Assembly: GCA_024220505.1 (NCBI GenBank)
Contig: JAKZZE010000015.1
Location: 558,001-622,000, forward strand
From: Rhizopus arrhizus
Lineage: Eukaryota; Mucoromycota; Mucoromycetes; Mucorales; Rhizopodaceae
Reading direction: 5' to 3'
Length of the DNA: 64,000 bases
The notes beneath the pieces were generated by a model that worked only from the letters and a program-made list of their open reading frames with translations, had not been told where the DNA came from and ran no database searches. Numbering within the stretch: the stretch's first letter is position 1; every line of letters starts with the position of its first letter. A program made the position numbers and the translations under genes. This document shows, one piece after another, positions 50,188-61,007 of this stretch.

Positions 50188-50904
50188 TGTTCTATTTAAT
50201 AAGGAGATATGTACACAATAAGAAAAAAAGAAGAAGAAGAAGAAGAAAAAGAAAAACTAGACAAAAGAAGAAGAAAAATAAGCACGGATAAAAATAATTT
50301 GTAGAAATACTACACTTATGACTTGGGAAAATAAAGAGCAGCTTTAAAAGAGGTTTCAAAAAAAAAAAAAAAAGAAAACGGAGTGCTGATTAAAAATAGG
50401 TAAAAAAGATGATTGATAGTTGAATTTTAAAATTCTTGTTCATGCAAAAAGCAAACTCTCGCCATTTTATAAAAAAGGTTGCACAGAATACGAAACAAGG
50501 GTCAATGCTCTTTCGTGCATCCAGCAGTAAATTCTCTCTTTGTTCCTTCCTTGACTGCCTTTAATAGAAATATAAAAAAAATTGATTGTTTCTCTAGTGT
50601 ACGTAGTGTTCATATGAACACTCAATTGGTTCTATTTGACGCGCACAAAAAAAAAAGCAAGCTTTCGTTTTTTTTTAATCGCTCTCTAAACCACTTAAAT
50701 GCTGCGAATGTAACATGCAGTCAGGCTTGTGGATTTTGTCGGTTTGTAAAAAAGAATTGTAGAAAAACAAAAATCTATTTGTCAATTTATGCTGAGGTGA
50801 TTGTCAGTTTAAGTTGGCCCAAATTGTCGGGGATTGACAGGCTAATTATCACTGCAGGTTCCTGAAGTAGTTGTTCACTCTTTCGCTTTTTCGAGATCAA
50901 CAAA
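50188..50904. other. Intergenic
   Basis: Purine-rich (GAA) runs near 50228-50260. A 128-codon ORF at 50479-50865 is Lys/Ser/Phe-rich without recognisable domains. Transition into transposon relics. Confidence 0.4.
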
Positions 50905-51735
50905 ATGGCAAACAGTTCTTTTTATGAGGATGGACAAGACAGTATTTACAATGAACAGAAAGAAAAAGTCTGTGGTCCAATAGAGGGCGTCTTGACTCAA
51001 ATCTCAGACCTTAACATCGCTCTTCAATAACAAGTCAGTAGACATATTCAGCTCTCAAACCCGCAGAGAGAATTGTTGAGAAGTTTGCTAAACAAGCAAA
51101 AGCTATAAGATTGAATTCGAAAGTATACAATCATTATAACGATAGAGGAAGAGAAGGGTTTATAGATCAAATGATAGAAGTGTTTGAGGAGCGAGATAAT
51201 ACAACCATATTTGCAAAGAAACTCGCCATTGATCCCCATACTGCTGATAGATGGTAGAAAAGTTACAAAAAGACTGGATAGGTACCATACAAAACATCGA
51301 AGATGAGCAGTAACCCAAAAAGTTCTATTACTACCAAACATGAAGAGTATATGGAACATTTGGTTGACCAAAATCCTCAGCTCTTTGCTGAAGTCGTCAT
51401 AAAAGACTTGACAAAGAAGTTTGATGATTTTTCTATTTCAAAAGTGCAACTTAACCACTGTTTGAAGAATAACAAGTAGATCAATATAAGAAAGCTTACT
51501 TTTGAAGCTGAAATAAGAAATTCTGTAAACAATTTGAATATAAGGTTTGAGTGATTTATGAAATGGAAAGACACGAACCTGGATTATACAAAGAATTGTG
51601 TGCTTATTGACGCGACTGGATTTTAATATCAACATAAGGAACAATTGAGCCAGATCAGCAAACGGAACCCTTGCTGTAGTAACGATACCAAAAAACGAGG
51701 GCGCCAGTTCATACAATAACCAGTGTCATTTATTC
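50905..51735 (+). pseudogene. Decayed Tc1/IS630-like transposase
   Basis: Plus-strand fragments interrupted by many stops. There is an HTH-like segment GFIDQMIEVFEERDNTTIFA followed by AKKLAIDPHTADRW, then AEVVIKDLTKKFDDFSISKV (second HTH). The start of a DDE catalytic domain, NCVLIDATGF, follows, then SKRNPCCSNDTKKRGRQ, where intact relatives have SKRGTPA. The remaining catalytic residues are missing. This matches the Tc1/mariner (IS630) transposases common in Mucorales. It is on the opposite strand to a Fanzor fragment a few hundred bases away. No matching terminal repeats were found by eye. Confidence 0.62.
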
Positions 51736-52149
51736 TTCCAGTATTATTCACGTAATTTTGGAAAAGCCACCACCCGATTTCGAAACATAAGCTGGAAATA
51801 AAAAAGAACTGCAGCCGAGATCGATAGTGAGGAGGTTGAAGATACAGTAGTTTCAACATCAATCTGTGGTTTTCTAAACTGATTTAAAGAAAAAAGAATT
51901 CGTCAATTAGCTTTTTTTTTTTTAATTTACCAATGATGTGCGGATTTAAAAATCTCTATAGACATATTTTTCCAAATACAATTTGCTTTACTTAATACAG
52001 CATGTCTACTTCAAATTGAGTTTTTTTCCCAGACAATTAGGAATTCGCTTTTAGATAAAGAAAAAATAACTTTAGGAAAATTGATGTTACCTCTCAGATA
52101 AAAGTGGTATTCAGAGAGCTTACCAGTGAATATCCAAATTGCCCTTTTA
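51736..52149. other. Degenerate sequence between transposon relics
   Basis: No identifiable coding segment; may hold decayed parts of either neighbour. Confidence 0.35.
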
Positions 52150-52660
52150 GGCAAAACTGTGTCCATCACGATGATGTCTCGTTTGAAGACTGCCGGTCCT
52201 CCTTTACCCCTCCCAAGTACTAAAAGAAATATCGAGCATGTTGCTACTTGCATTGACATCTCTATTCCAAGATATAGGGCAGAGTTTGCAGTCTAATGTA
52301 TCTTTAAATATCCTATTGCTTGATAGCTTAATTTGCCTGAGCACTATTATTTTGCATTTGTTGCAAACCTAAATGGGCTGATAAATAGGAAAAATGGAGA
52401 TTTTTTTCTATATTGAAGTGTTTTGATGTACGTATCAAAGTGTTTGGAACTCATTAATGTCGACCAGAATGCAGTCGAAAGTTTTGCTCTGTAGCCTAAG
52501 CTCCCTTTGTAAGATTGCAACTACGCCAGAGACATGTCCCTTGATCAGATTGGTATCTATCTTACGTACTATCTCCAAACACGACCAGAGGGACAGACTC
52601 AGAAATCTTGAATTCGCTATTGGACCACTTCTTGGGCTTCTTGAATCCATCCAATGTACT
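52150..52660 (-). pseudogene. C-terminal fragment of a Fanzor nuclease (third lineage in the window)
   Basis: On the minus strand, ESVPLVVFGDST (about 52595) leads by a frameshift to KGHVSGVVAILQRELRLQ and then ILVDINEFQT (about 52470-52445, the RuvC-II Glu). After about 80 bases that look like a damaged intron come VCNKCKIIVL and LDCKLCPISWNRDVNASSNM (about 52367-52238). These are an intact C4 zinc ribbon plus the RuvC-III WNRD motif. GGPAVFKR follows in another frame near 52190. The N-terminal half and RuvC-I are absent. The spacing and motif order are those of TnpB/Fanzor proteins. The sequence of the ribbon differs clearly from the other two copies. Confidence 0.75.
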
Positions 52661-53050
52661 GTTTTTTGGTTGTTGTCAAAACTCTAGATCAATTAATGAA
52701 GGTTGTTATTAAACTTACCCTTTTTCTTTGATTTTCCGTGTGCTAAATCAAAACATAGTAGAAAATATTTTTAAGCAGGAATGAAATACGTATCCAGGTA
52801 TGGCAAATAATTACAGGAACCATATTTAAACTATTCATCCAGAAAGTAATATCTTTCTAGTGGACACCTCGGATAACCAAAGATAGACTACTCAGCACAA
52901 TATAATATAATTAGTTGTAGAGAAACAGAGAACCAAGAAATAGTTAACATGGAGGATAGTAGTTTATATAGATCAGTGAGTATATATAACCTTCACTCGT
53001 TCAGTAAAAGTAAAAGGACAATCTTTTTAGATCATCACAATGAATACCAA
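52661..53050. other. AT-rich spacer
   Basis: No coding signal seen; the 5' part of the adjacent Fanzor fragment is not present here. Confidence 0.4.
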
Positions 53051-53240
53051 AAGGAATCATAATTGTATCCTCTACTGTTTTTGCTTTATTTTTCGTAAAG
53101 CACAACCCAAGTCTTTATGTTTTACAAAAAGTAGACCTCCTGGTGCTTGGTCACAAAAAGGCACGCCAGCTATTTTTGTTACTCTTTCTAATAAGGTTCC
53201 TCTCCATGTTTTCCACTATCCTCCATTTTCTTTCATCCTC
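53051..53240 (+). pseudogene. Possible fragment of a Tc1-like transposase
   Basis: One frame reads SRPPGAWSQKGTPAIFVTLS, where W-S-x-K-G-x-P-A is typical of the segment after the first catalytic Asp in Tc1-type transposases. Nothing else of the protein is visible, so this is tentative. Confidence 0.35.
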
Positions 53241-53259
53241 TTCCCAATCCTGTCCTACA

Positions 53260-55060
53260 GAGGATGAACCCTACCAGGTCAAGATCTGACTTTGGACAAT
53301 GAAAGGCCCAGCAGACGACTGCAGTTGCTTTCATTTGCACCATCCGATCCTGACTTGACCAAGAGGTGACTCGAGCTTTGGCAGGAATAAAGTCGATATG
53401 CGTGATTTGATCCATGTGCTCGTGAACGGTCTGCATCCGTTTAAGTCATTTTCTCTTTTCTTTGGGTCGCTGGATTGTGTCTAGCGAACAAGGTGAGATG
53501 CATCGGTTCCAAGGTCGAAAACCCAATGCGCTTCGTCTGGGCGATCGCTGTGTGCTGATCCTTGTCCACCGTCATTTAGGCTCCGACACAGTCGATTTGG
53601 GTCTGTGCTGTCGTTCAAGAAGCAGTTGAGGTTTATTTTGGCTGCCGGGGCATTTTGCGTGCTGGCAAAAGGTGTCTATTCGGATCGTATCGTTTGACTT
53701 TCCCATTTTGAGCGGGTCAATCAACTTTTTAAAAGGAATTTCGTCTTTTTTTTGAAGACGTGTTTCTAAAGTCGTTTGTATGGATCGACGTCTGATTTAC
53801 TTTCTGGGTTTGACTCTCTTGCTTGTGAAGAGTTGAATGTTGCAGAGTGGCTGCTAATCTTTTTGAGACAAAAGACGTTGCTTGCCATGTGATGTTGAAT
53901 GTGAACCAATCAGTGGATGATGACTCGTATTTGGAATGGTATCTTGAAAAGCTTTTTTATTGGTTAATAGATCGTATCTTATGACCTATTCAAGGTTGAC
54001 AAAGATGTCCCCCTTGGCTGAAGGCGTTCCAAATATTCCCCCCTACACCAGAATGTCCAATTGAATTGAAGCGGTCATGATGTACTAGCTGTTGCTCAGT
54101 AAATGTGTATGCATTGTCTTAAACAATAGGATGAGGTCATCGATATTTGTGGGCATCTAACCAAAAAAAACAAGTGTGATTGGGCTCTATATGGGTTGTG
54201 TCAGTATAGCCAAGACGCCTACGTTGAAAAGAGGCTGATTGTTTGCAGAAAAAAAAAAAGCTATGTTCTTGATGAATGCCCATCAGGACTTTTGATCCAG
54301 GATTATTATCTTTAAGAACAAGAGTACCATATCAATTTTGACTAATCGAATTCATTTCTTTGGAATAAACTCAGGATCTCATCAGGTCACTGTTTTTGAC
54401 GTTTGTTGCTGACATGGTGTGAAGTGTCATTCAAGCATCAAGCGACTCATCTGTTTGGTGAGGTTAGTATACTACCCACACCGTTTCTAAAGCTTCCGAA
54501 AAACTGGAAAAAAAGACAATGGTGGCTCAATTGATCTCGTGACACGTTTGCTTTGATCAAACCAGGAGAGTGATCAAGTCAGAAAGACGACAAGCATGGA
54601 CTGATTCTGTTTTTACAATCTAATCGTGTGCAGTACTTGTCAACATGGGGTGGATCAGCTGCGGTCTCCATCGATAGTGACCGCTGAATGTATTACGTAG
54701 AAGCATGGAAAGTCGAGATGCTCAAGAGTTGTTGACAGCTGTGTCGCCACAGTTTTTAAAGAAACTGCGGGTGGGCAAGGGCAACTGAGACTTTGTGCTA
54801 GATTGACTCATTCGTTTGTTCAGTCGATGGCTGAGCGAGAGATGTCGTAATTATGCAGTAGCTCATCTTGTATTGAAATGGCAAGAAAACACGGGATGAA
54901 CCGGTTGGGAAGTGACGTGATTGCTCGATAAAGTGCAAAAGACAAGAGTCGACGTTGAGCACTACCGTTCTGGAAACATTTTTTTATTCGTCGGATCATA
55001 GCCTCAAGCAAACCACGCATAGTGAAATTGTGTCGCATCTTTTTTTTTTTTTTTTTTTCC
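53260..55060. other. ORF-poor tract of different base composition, origin unknown
   Basis: About 1.8 kb visibly less AT-rich than its surroundings, without an ORF longer than about 75 codons. Short codon-like pieces occur on both strands (plus: LLTAVSPQFLKKLRVGKG near 54720; minus: SLPNRFIPCFLAISIQDELL near 54880). I could not place them in a family. It may be a long-dead gene or transposon. Confidence 0.4.
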
Positions 55061-55541
55061 TTTGCAGTCTATCTTAACACGAGTAGATTTTGTCATGAAT
55101 AGATTGATGATAGAAGGATAGGATCCAGTGATTTGCTTTGGGTGATCCTAAGGTAGTGTGTCATAAAAGATTCGATCCTAGGAAAAAAAAAAAAAAAAAA
55201 AAAAGTCTGATGATAGCATCGGTCAAATGCGTGTGGAATAAGTTGATAGGCAAAGACACCTGAGTGAAATGAGATTTAAAAAAAAAAAAAACTTTCCATT
55301 GTCATTAGAACCAAATAAAGATTGTAGCACATTATTTTTCCTATTTGGACTCAATCATCAAATAACCGCAGTTGAAGAAGAAAAAAAAAGATTGAATGTT
55401 GTATAATATCGTAAAATGTATTCTTTTGCCCATAAAAAATAAATCAACGATATAAAGGTATGTAAAAGAAAAAAAAAAGGGATGGTTTGAAGCAAACATA
55501 AAAGTAATGTACAAGAAAGAAAATAAAATAAAAACCGAATG
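55061..55541. other. Intergenic with homopolymer runs
   Basis: Poly-A and poly-T runs; downstream region of the cyclin gene. No exon seen. Confidence 0.4.
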
Positions 55542-56720
55542 CTATTGGCATACACGCTTTGATTGAAAGTAGTCTTCATCATGATTCCACTGTCTCTTTT
55601 TTGATACCAACTCTTCATCCTTTTGAAGAGGTGGTGACATAATCGAGATACCAGAATCTGTTCTTTGAAAACTACCATGTCCTTGAGAGGGAGGAGATAA
55701 CAAGACGAGAGTAGACTGCTGCTGTTGACTGCCTTTGGATAAAGAGATCGTATTGACTTCTGTTGTCAGTGTCTCATTCTTTTGTTTTTGACTATAACCT
55801 TTTTGGATATGTCCATGTAGTTGAGTGTACCATTTATCAAAAGTTGGTTTTGAGACATAAAGTCGATAATCAATCAGCGACAAAAAGGCCATTTCCGCAG
55901 CATTGATTTCTTCCAATTTCAATCCAGTAATTTGAGCCCAAGCTTTGTTTTGATAGTTTTTGTCGTGGAGATATTTTGAAGCAAGCATAAGAGAGGCAAG
56001 AAACATGCGTCTTCCGCAGCACATCAAATCATCTAATGTGCCCATCGGCATATTGTCTTTTTTTTGAGAACGTTGATATAGCTTGTAGTGAACTGCTTTC
56101 TTGACTCGAAATATATAAAATAAACTAATCTGAACAGTTGAATAGGTTGCTTTGGATCGTTTAAGTATTTCGTTGATAAATCCACGAGTTGGTACTACTT
56201 TTGCTTGATTTTCAAAGAATTTTGGATGCCAAATAGAATCAATGACATTAGCAAAGGTTTCTATAAAAATAAAAGAAGAGTTACTTTATCAATTTCAATT
56301 ATAAAAAATAAAAATAAAAACCCTATTTCTTTTTTTAAAAAAAAAGAAAAAAGCAACCAAGCAAGAAGAAAAACTTGTTCATAAATCAAACAAAAAAGAA
56401 AAAAAGAAAACAACATGGGTTGTTCTCTCTTTTCTTCTTTTGCTTTCCTTCAATCCCACATCGTTGGCTGCTTTTTCTCTCTCTTTCTTTCATTTGTGTC
56501 ATGTGTTTGGTGTTGACAGGCAAATAGAATATGGCTTGGATAACTTACCGATTAATTTTTCAATCATAAAAGTACGTTCTTGACGAGACGAGTCCATAAA
56601 TTGAAGATATTTTTCACAAGGGCGTTCTTCAGATTTACAGTGATCGTTGGTCAAGTCTTTATAAGGTGTACTTGTATTTTCGGGTGGTTGAGGATTGGTA
56701 GGTAATTGGATAGTAATCAT
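55542..56720 (-). CDS. Cyclin of the Pho80/Pcl family
   Basis: Exons 56720-56549 and 56260-55542 give 296 residues. The intron of 288 bp is about five times longer than the rest in this window. The cyclin box is seen as VVPTRGFINEILKRSKATYS, then MCCGRRMFLASLMLASKYLH, then NYQNKAWAQITGLKLEEINA and EMAFLSLIDYRLYVSKPTFD. This is the compact single-box arrangement of Pcl1/Pcl2/Pho80-type cyclins that activate Pho85-class CDKs. The tail is Gln/Ser-rich with SPP sites and no PEST run or membrane segment. The partner would be a Pho85-like kinase, with roles in morphogenesis or phosphate signalling; which one is unknown. Confidence 0.9.
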
Positions 56721-57149
56721 TTATAAAAATAAAAGGGGGGGAGAAAGTAAATATAAAAAAAAAAAGAAAAAAAAAAAAGAAGGAAAGGGAGACGAAAGAG
56801 ATATGTTTGCTGACAGAAATAAAGTGTGTTTAATAGTTGAAAAGGACAAAATCCATTGTTTGTAAAGTCGAGAAAAGTTGTTGTTGTTTTAAAAGTTGAT
56901 TAAGAAATTAATTAGGTTGAAAAATTGTTTTAGGCGAATTCCATACACTATTGTTGTTGTTGTTTTACGCTTTTTCTTTCTTTTCTTCTTTTTAATTTTG
57001 GTTATGTTGATTTATCCAATAATAAAAAAGAAAAGAAAAAAAAAAAAGGAGAGAAGAAGAAGAAAAAAAAAATAAACTGGTTATTCCGCAGTGAAGAAAA
57101 AAAGAGAAAAAGAGAAAAAAAAGGAGATGAAAATACAAACCATCTTGTT
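56721..57149. other. Upstream region of the cyclin gene
   Basis: Purine/A-rich on the plus strand with many A-runs; no exon recognised. Confidence 0.4.
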
Positions 57150-57307
57150 TTATATCCCAGCCCCAGGATATTCCCTTTTTAGTTCGTGGCTTGGAAAAGC
57201 CGCAGCAGGTTTAAAGTTGAATCTTAAATGGTCTTTGTGGAACAAAGCTGCGAAACCTGTGTGATTCATATCATCGTCAGGATTGAATAAAAAGCTTTCT
57301 TTTCTTT
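57150..57307 (-). CDS. Orphan terminal exon of a small unknown gene
   Basis: On the minus strand a T-rich acceptor (ends TTTTTCAG at 57308) opens a frame that reads FLFNPDDDMNHTGFAALF, then HKDHLRFNFKPAAAF, and stops at 57150 after REYPGAGI. The codon-like composition stands out from the A-rich surroundings. A possible first exon with the matching phase, starting MNLFDSQS, lies at about 58155-58130, but the intron would be about 820 bp. If joined, the product is about 59 residues. Function unknown; the exon itself is more secure than the join. Confidence 0.45.
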
Positions 57308-58663
57308 CTGAAAAAAAAACAAGAGAATGAAAGCTTTCTTTATTAAAAAAAAAGGTTTTATATAAAAATAAGAATTGAATATGTCTTGTTTATCTTTTTA
57401 TTAATAAAAAGATGAAAGAGATTCTGATGAATGACAGAATAAAGAATGAATGGAATATAAAAACAAGGTTATTTAAAACTATTTCTCACATTGAATAGTG
57501 AGCTTCCTTTTAGTGATCATCTCATGTTCTATTTTGAGTACAAAATGATATCACATCTTTTGTACAAACATAACAGAATCTATCCTCATGCTCCAGTCAT
57601 CCTCACTTTATGTCTGGGTTAAATAAAAGGAATCATCTTAAAAGCTAGACTGATCAATTGAAAGAAAAAAAGAAAAAAAAAAAAAAAAATAGAGCAGCTT
57701 GTTCTCTTTTTCATCCTGTTTAGAAAGATAAACAAACTGAGCAGTAAAAAAGATACGTGACACGACATTGGTTCAATGTGGTGTATTCAAAAGGAAAACA
57801 AGACGTCTGATGTTGGAAATCAGAGTCTGTTTTGAAGTTGATGACCCTTCTTAGCGTTGAATGTGTATTCTTTAAATGTATTCAATTTTCTGTATGAGTC
57901 ATAACATGGATTGCAATCAAAAGAAGAAATAAACAAGACATTCTTCTTTTGGTTCAACAGTCATCAAACAAGTCCTTATTCTCTCTTGATGACAGATAAG
58001 AAGACAAGCAGTGGAAAATAAAAATAAAAAAAGCTTGTGGAATCATTCTTTCTTGATGAATTTGTTTGAATACAAAAGAATAAATCCTATTGAAATCAAA
58101 TCATCAGTGAACACTTTAGACATGCTTTACTTGATTGAGAATCAAACAGATTCATTTGACGCTAATCAAAAAAGTGTAGACACCAAATAGGATTGAACAA
58201 ATAGCAAATCAGACTCTGCACCCTTTTTTTAACAACGATCGATGACTATCTTTCATCTTTTGGTTCTCATCTCATTATTTTTTTTTTACATGTTTTCATT
58301 AAATGTCCTGATTCCTTTTCCTATGCTCTATTTATCACAAACTAATCCAAACAGTTCCTAATCTGTCTAATCTTGTTCGCTTCAGTCTAGACTTGTACCA
58401 TCCTGGATGATTTCAAAAAACTTTTTGATCCAATTTGAGATTAGACTATGCCATACCATCAAAGATAGCCATTATTCATTAAAAGCAAATAATAACTTCT
58501 TGATCATCAGTTAAGTTAGCAAAGAGGTCTCAACGACGTGTTTTTTCATCAAATACCCCCCTACATCACTCAATCTCCTTTAACTTGAACGCTTGCATTT
58601 GAAACATGCTTACGCTTTAAATAGTGTCACTTGCGGAGATTTCAGCCTTAAAAAGAAACTCCT
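57308..58663. other. Intergenic region or long intron
   Basis: AT-rich, rich in homopolymers, no clear exon apart from the weak candidate near 58130-58155 (minus). It also holds the promoter of the downstream kinase gene. Confidence 0.35.
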
Positions 58664-60693
58664 ATGACCGTTTTGCATAATAGGTACCAAAAAAAAATAC
58701 TTTTTCTTTTTCTTTTTATTGAATTGTACAAAAAAGGATATTGACCTCATGAGCCTTGGTATAAAAAAAAAAGCCCTTAAAGCCCTCGATTCATTTTAAA
58801 GTGTAGCAAAACATGTTATGAACACACCCGAAACACTGGTGACCGAGAGCCTTCAAGGGTTGTGCTATGCTCATCCTCACTTGAGATGGATGGAAAAAGA
58901 AAAAGGTAGATGAGTGGGACAAGGGAGGAAAAGACTGAATGGGTTAGTTGTTTTTTATGCAGACATAAAAACCATGGCCTCCGAGCAGGTCACGCTCATC
59001 TCAGGTGGCGGATCCGGCCATGAACCAGGCTATACAGGCATGGTGGGCAAAGGAGGTCTGGCTGCCAACGTCTGTGGTCCCATCTTTGCCTCTCCCTCGG
59101 CAAGTCAGGTGATGGCCGCGATCGAACAGGTCCAGTCACCTCACGGGACCCTGGTGATCGTCATGAACTACACCGGGGACTGTCTTCATTTCGGACTGGC
59201 GGTGGAACGCGCGAGGGCCAAAGGGATCAAGGTGGACTTGGTCGCCGTAGGGGATGATGTGTCCGTCGGCCGATCCAAAGGTGACAAGGTGGGTCGTCGT
59301 GGGATGGCCGCGACTGCAATCGTGATCAAGCTCGCAGGTGCCTTGGCCGCTCGAGGGTACATAAACTAGGCATCCTTTCGGACGCTCACCGTCTTCTCTA
59401 GGGCTTCTCTTGAAAGTATCCATCAGCATGTCCTGTCCGTCATCGATCACAGTGCGACCCTCGCCGTCGCCTTTGATCACTGTCACCTTCCTGGCTCTCG
59501 ATCCTCTGCTCGACTGGGTTCGGACGAAATCGAGCTAGGCATGGGTATTCACAACGAAACAGGTTATCTGAAGACAAAGATGATACCGGCCAAGGAGATG
59601 GTGGGGAAGATGATGAGGATCCTGACGGATGACCAAGACCTGGACCGTGCTTACCTTCTGCTCAAAAAGGGCGATCCGGTCGTTGTGTTGGTCAACAATC
59701 TGGGAGGCATGCCTTTGGTTGAATTGAATCTGGTGGTCAAGGAAACAGTGGACTGGGTGCTTCAGCAGCAGCTGAGCCTTGAACGTGTCTATGTGGGTTC
59801 GTTCGTGACCAGTTTGAACATGCCCGGATTCTCCATCTCGCTGCTTGTTGTGAAAGACGAGGACGTGTTGAGCCTGCTGGATCATAAGGTGGCCTTGAGC
59901 GGATGGCCTGCTGCAGCAGCACGATCCTTTTCCGTAGATATCAAAGAGGATCAGCAAAACTCACCACACCTTCCTCCTCCGGTCGCTATCCAAGGTCAAA
60001 AGAAAAAGAAGTCCTTGATGTCTTATTTATTTATTTTTTAGTGGTCGAACCCAATTTGTTGGAAGCAGTCATACGTGGTGCAGCTCATGCAGTCATTCAA
60101 GCTGAACCAGAAATTACCTATTACGATACAGTCTTGGGTGATGGCGATTGCGGGCAAACATTGAAAACTGCGGCATCAAGTGAGACAGCGCATTCCTATC
60201 TTCTACTCTAACCCCCCTCCTTTCTATCCTAGCCATCTTGATCAGACTGCCAAGCTATCCTCTTCAGTCCACACCCGGTACTCTCCTTGCTATGGCTGAA
60301 ACGATCGAAAGCTCGGTCGGTGGGACGTCGTGTGCGATTTACTGCATCTTTCTTAATGCGTTGGCCAGTGGACTTTTAAAGAAGCCTTCATGGGTATCTG
60401 CTGCTCAATATGCACTTCAGGCCCTCATGACTTACACAAAAGCACGTGTTGGTGACCGCACGCTGATGGACACACTGTGTCCTTTTATAGACGGACTGAG
60501 TCATCACAGCCTTGAAGAGGCCGTGAGATTAGCTCAGGCTGGAGCTGAAGGTACTCGAGTCATGTCTGCTCGGTTGGGAAGATCTTCTTACCTGTCCGAC
60601 GAACAAGTGCTTGCTGCTCATGTTCCTGATGCAGGTGCTTATGGTCTGGCAGAGTTATTGAAAGGAATGGCAGAGGCAATAAAGATGTTTTAG
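58664..60693 (+). CDS. DAK: Dihydroxyacetone (glycerone) kinase
   Basis: Six exons (58664-58683, 58802-58905, 58963-59356, 59402-59994, 60042-60179, 60233-60693) join to 569 residues. The short first exon (MTVLHNS) was chosen because it restores [13 protein letters not shown], matching the usual start of the family. The DhaK part has [38 protein letters not shown] and GIHNETG. The DhaL part has the nucleotide/Mg-binding LGDGDCGQT near 412, VGGTSCAIY, and [13 protein letters not shown], ending in [15 protein letters not shown]. The enzyme phosphorylates dihydroxyacetone with ATP in the cytosol, as part of glycerol and methylglyoxal-related metabolism. The gene is more GC-rich than its neighbours, suggesting strong expression or codon selection. 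Confidence 0.93.
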
Positions 60694-61007
60694 GATCTCA
60701 AGTAGCCTACTAAACTTACTAGGATGAACAGTAAAGAATAAAGGTTTAATGAAATCATGAAAGGGGGAGGTTGTTGTACGCATGCTTTGGGAATATACAA
60801 AGTGAGTTGAATGAAAATGAATCAAAAAGGGGAACAGGGAGGAGAGGCATTTATAGCTTTCTGTTTATCGGAAGAAAGTTACCTACAATTAAAGTCTAAT
60901 GGTTGGGTGAAGATAAGGAGGGGGGTTATTGTGAGCTTATGATAGAATATATACAACTTACAGGGCTATTAAAACAATTAGTCTTTTAACTCGTCTTGTA
61001 TTCAAAC
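60694..61007. other. Spacer between convergent genes
   Basis: No exon seen; likely shared 3' untranslated sequence. Confidence 0.4.

Noticed and set aside
50479..50865. 128-codon ORF on the plus strand
   Set aside because: Lys/Ser/Phe-rich, no domain, no splice context; probably chance.
59136..59957. Antisense ORFs of 116 and 140 codons
   Set aside because: Opposite strand of the dihydroxyacetone kinase exons; translation is compositionally odd (His/Gln-rich).
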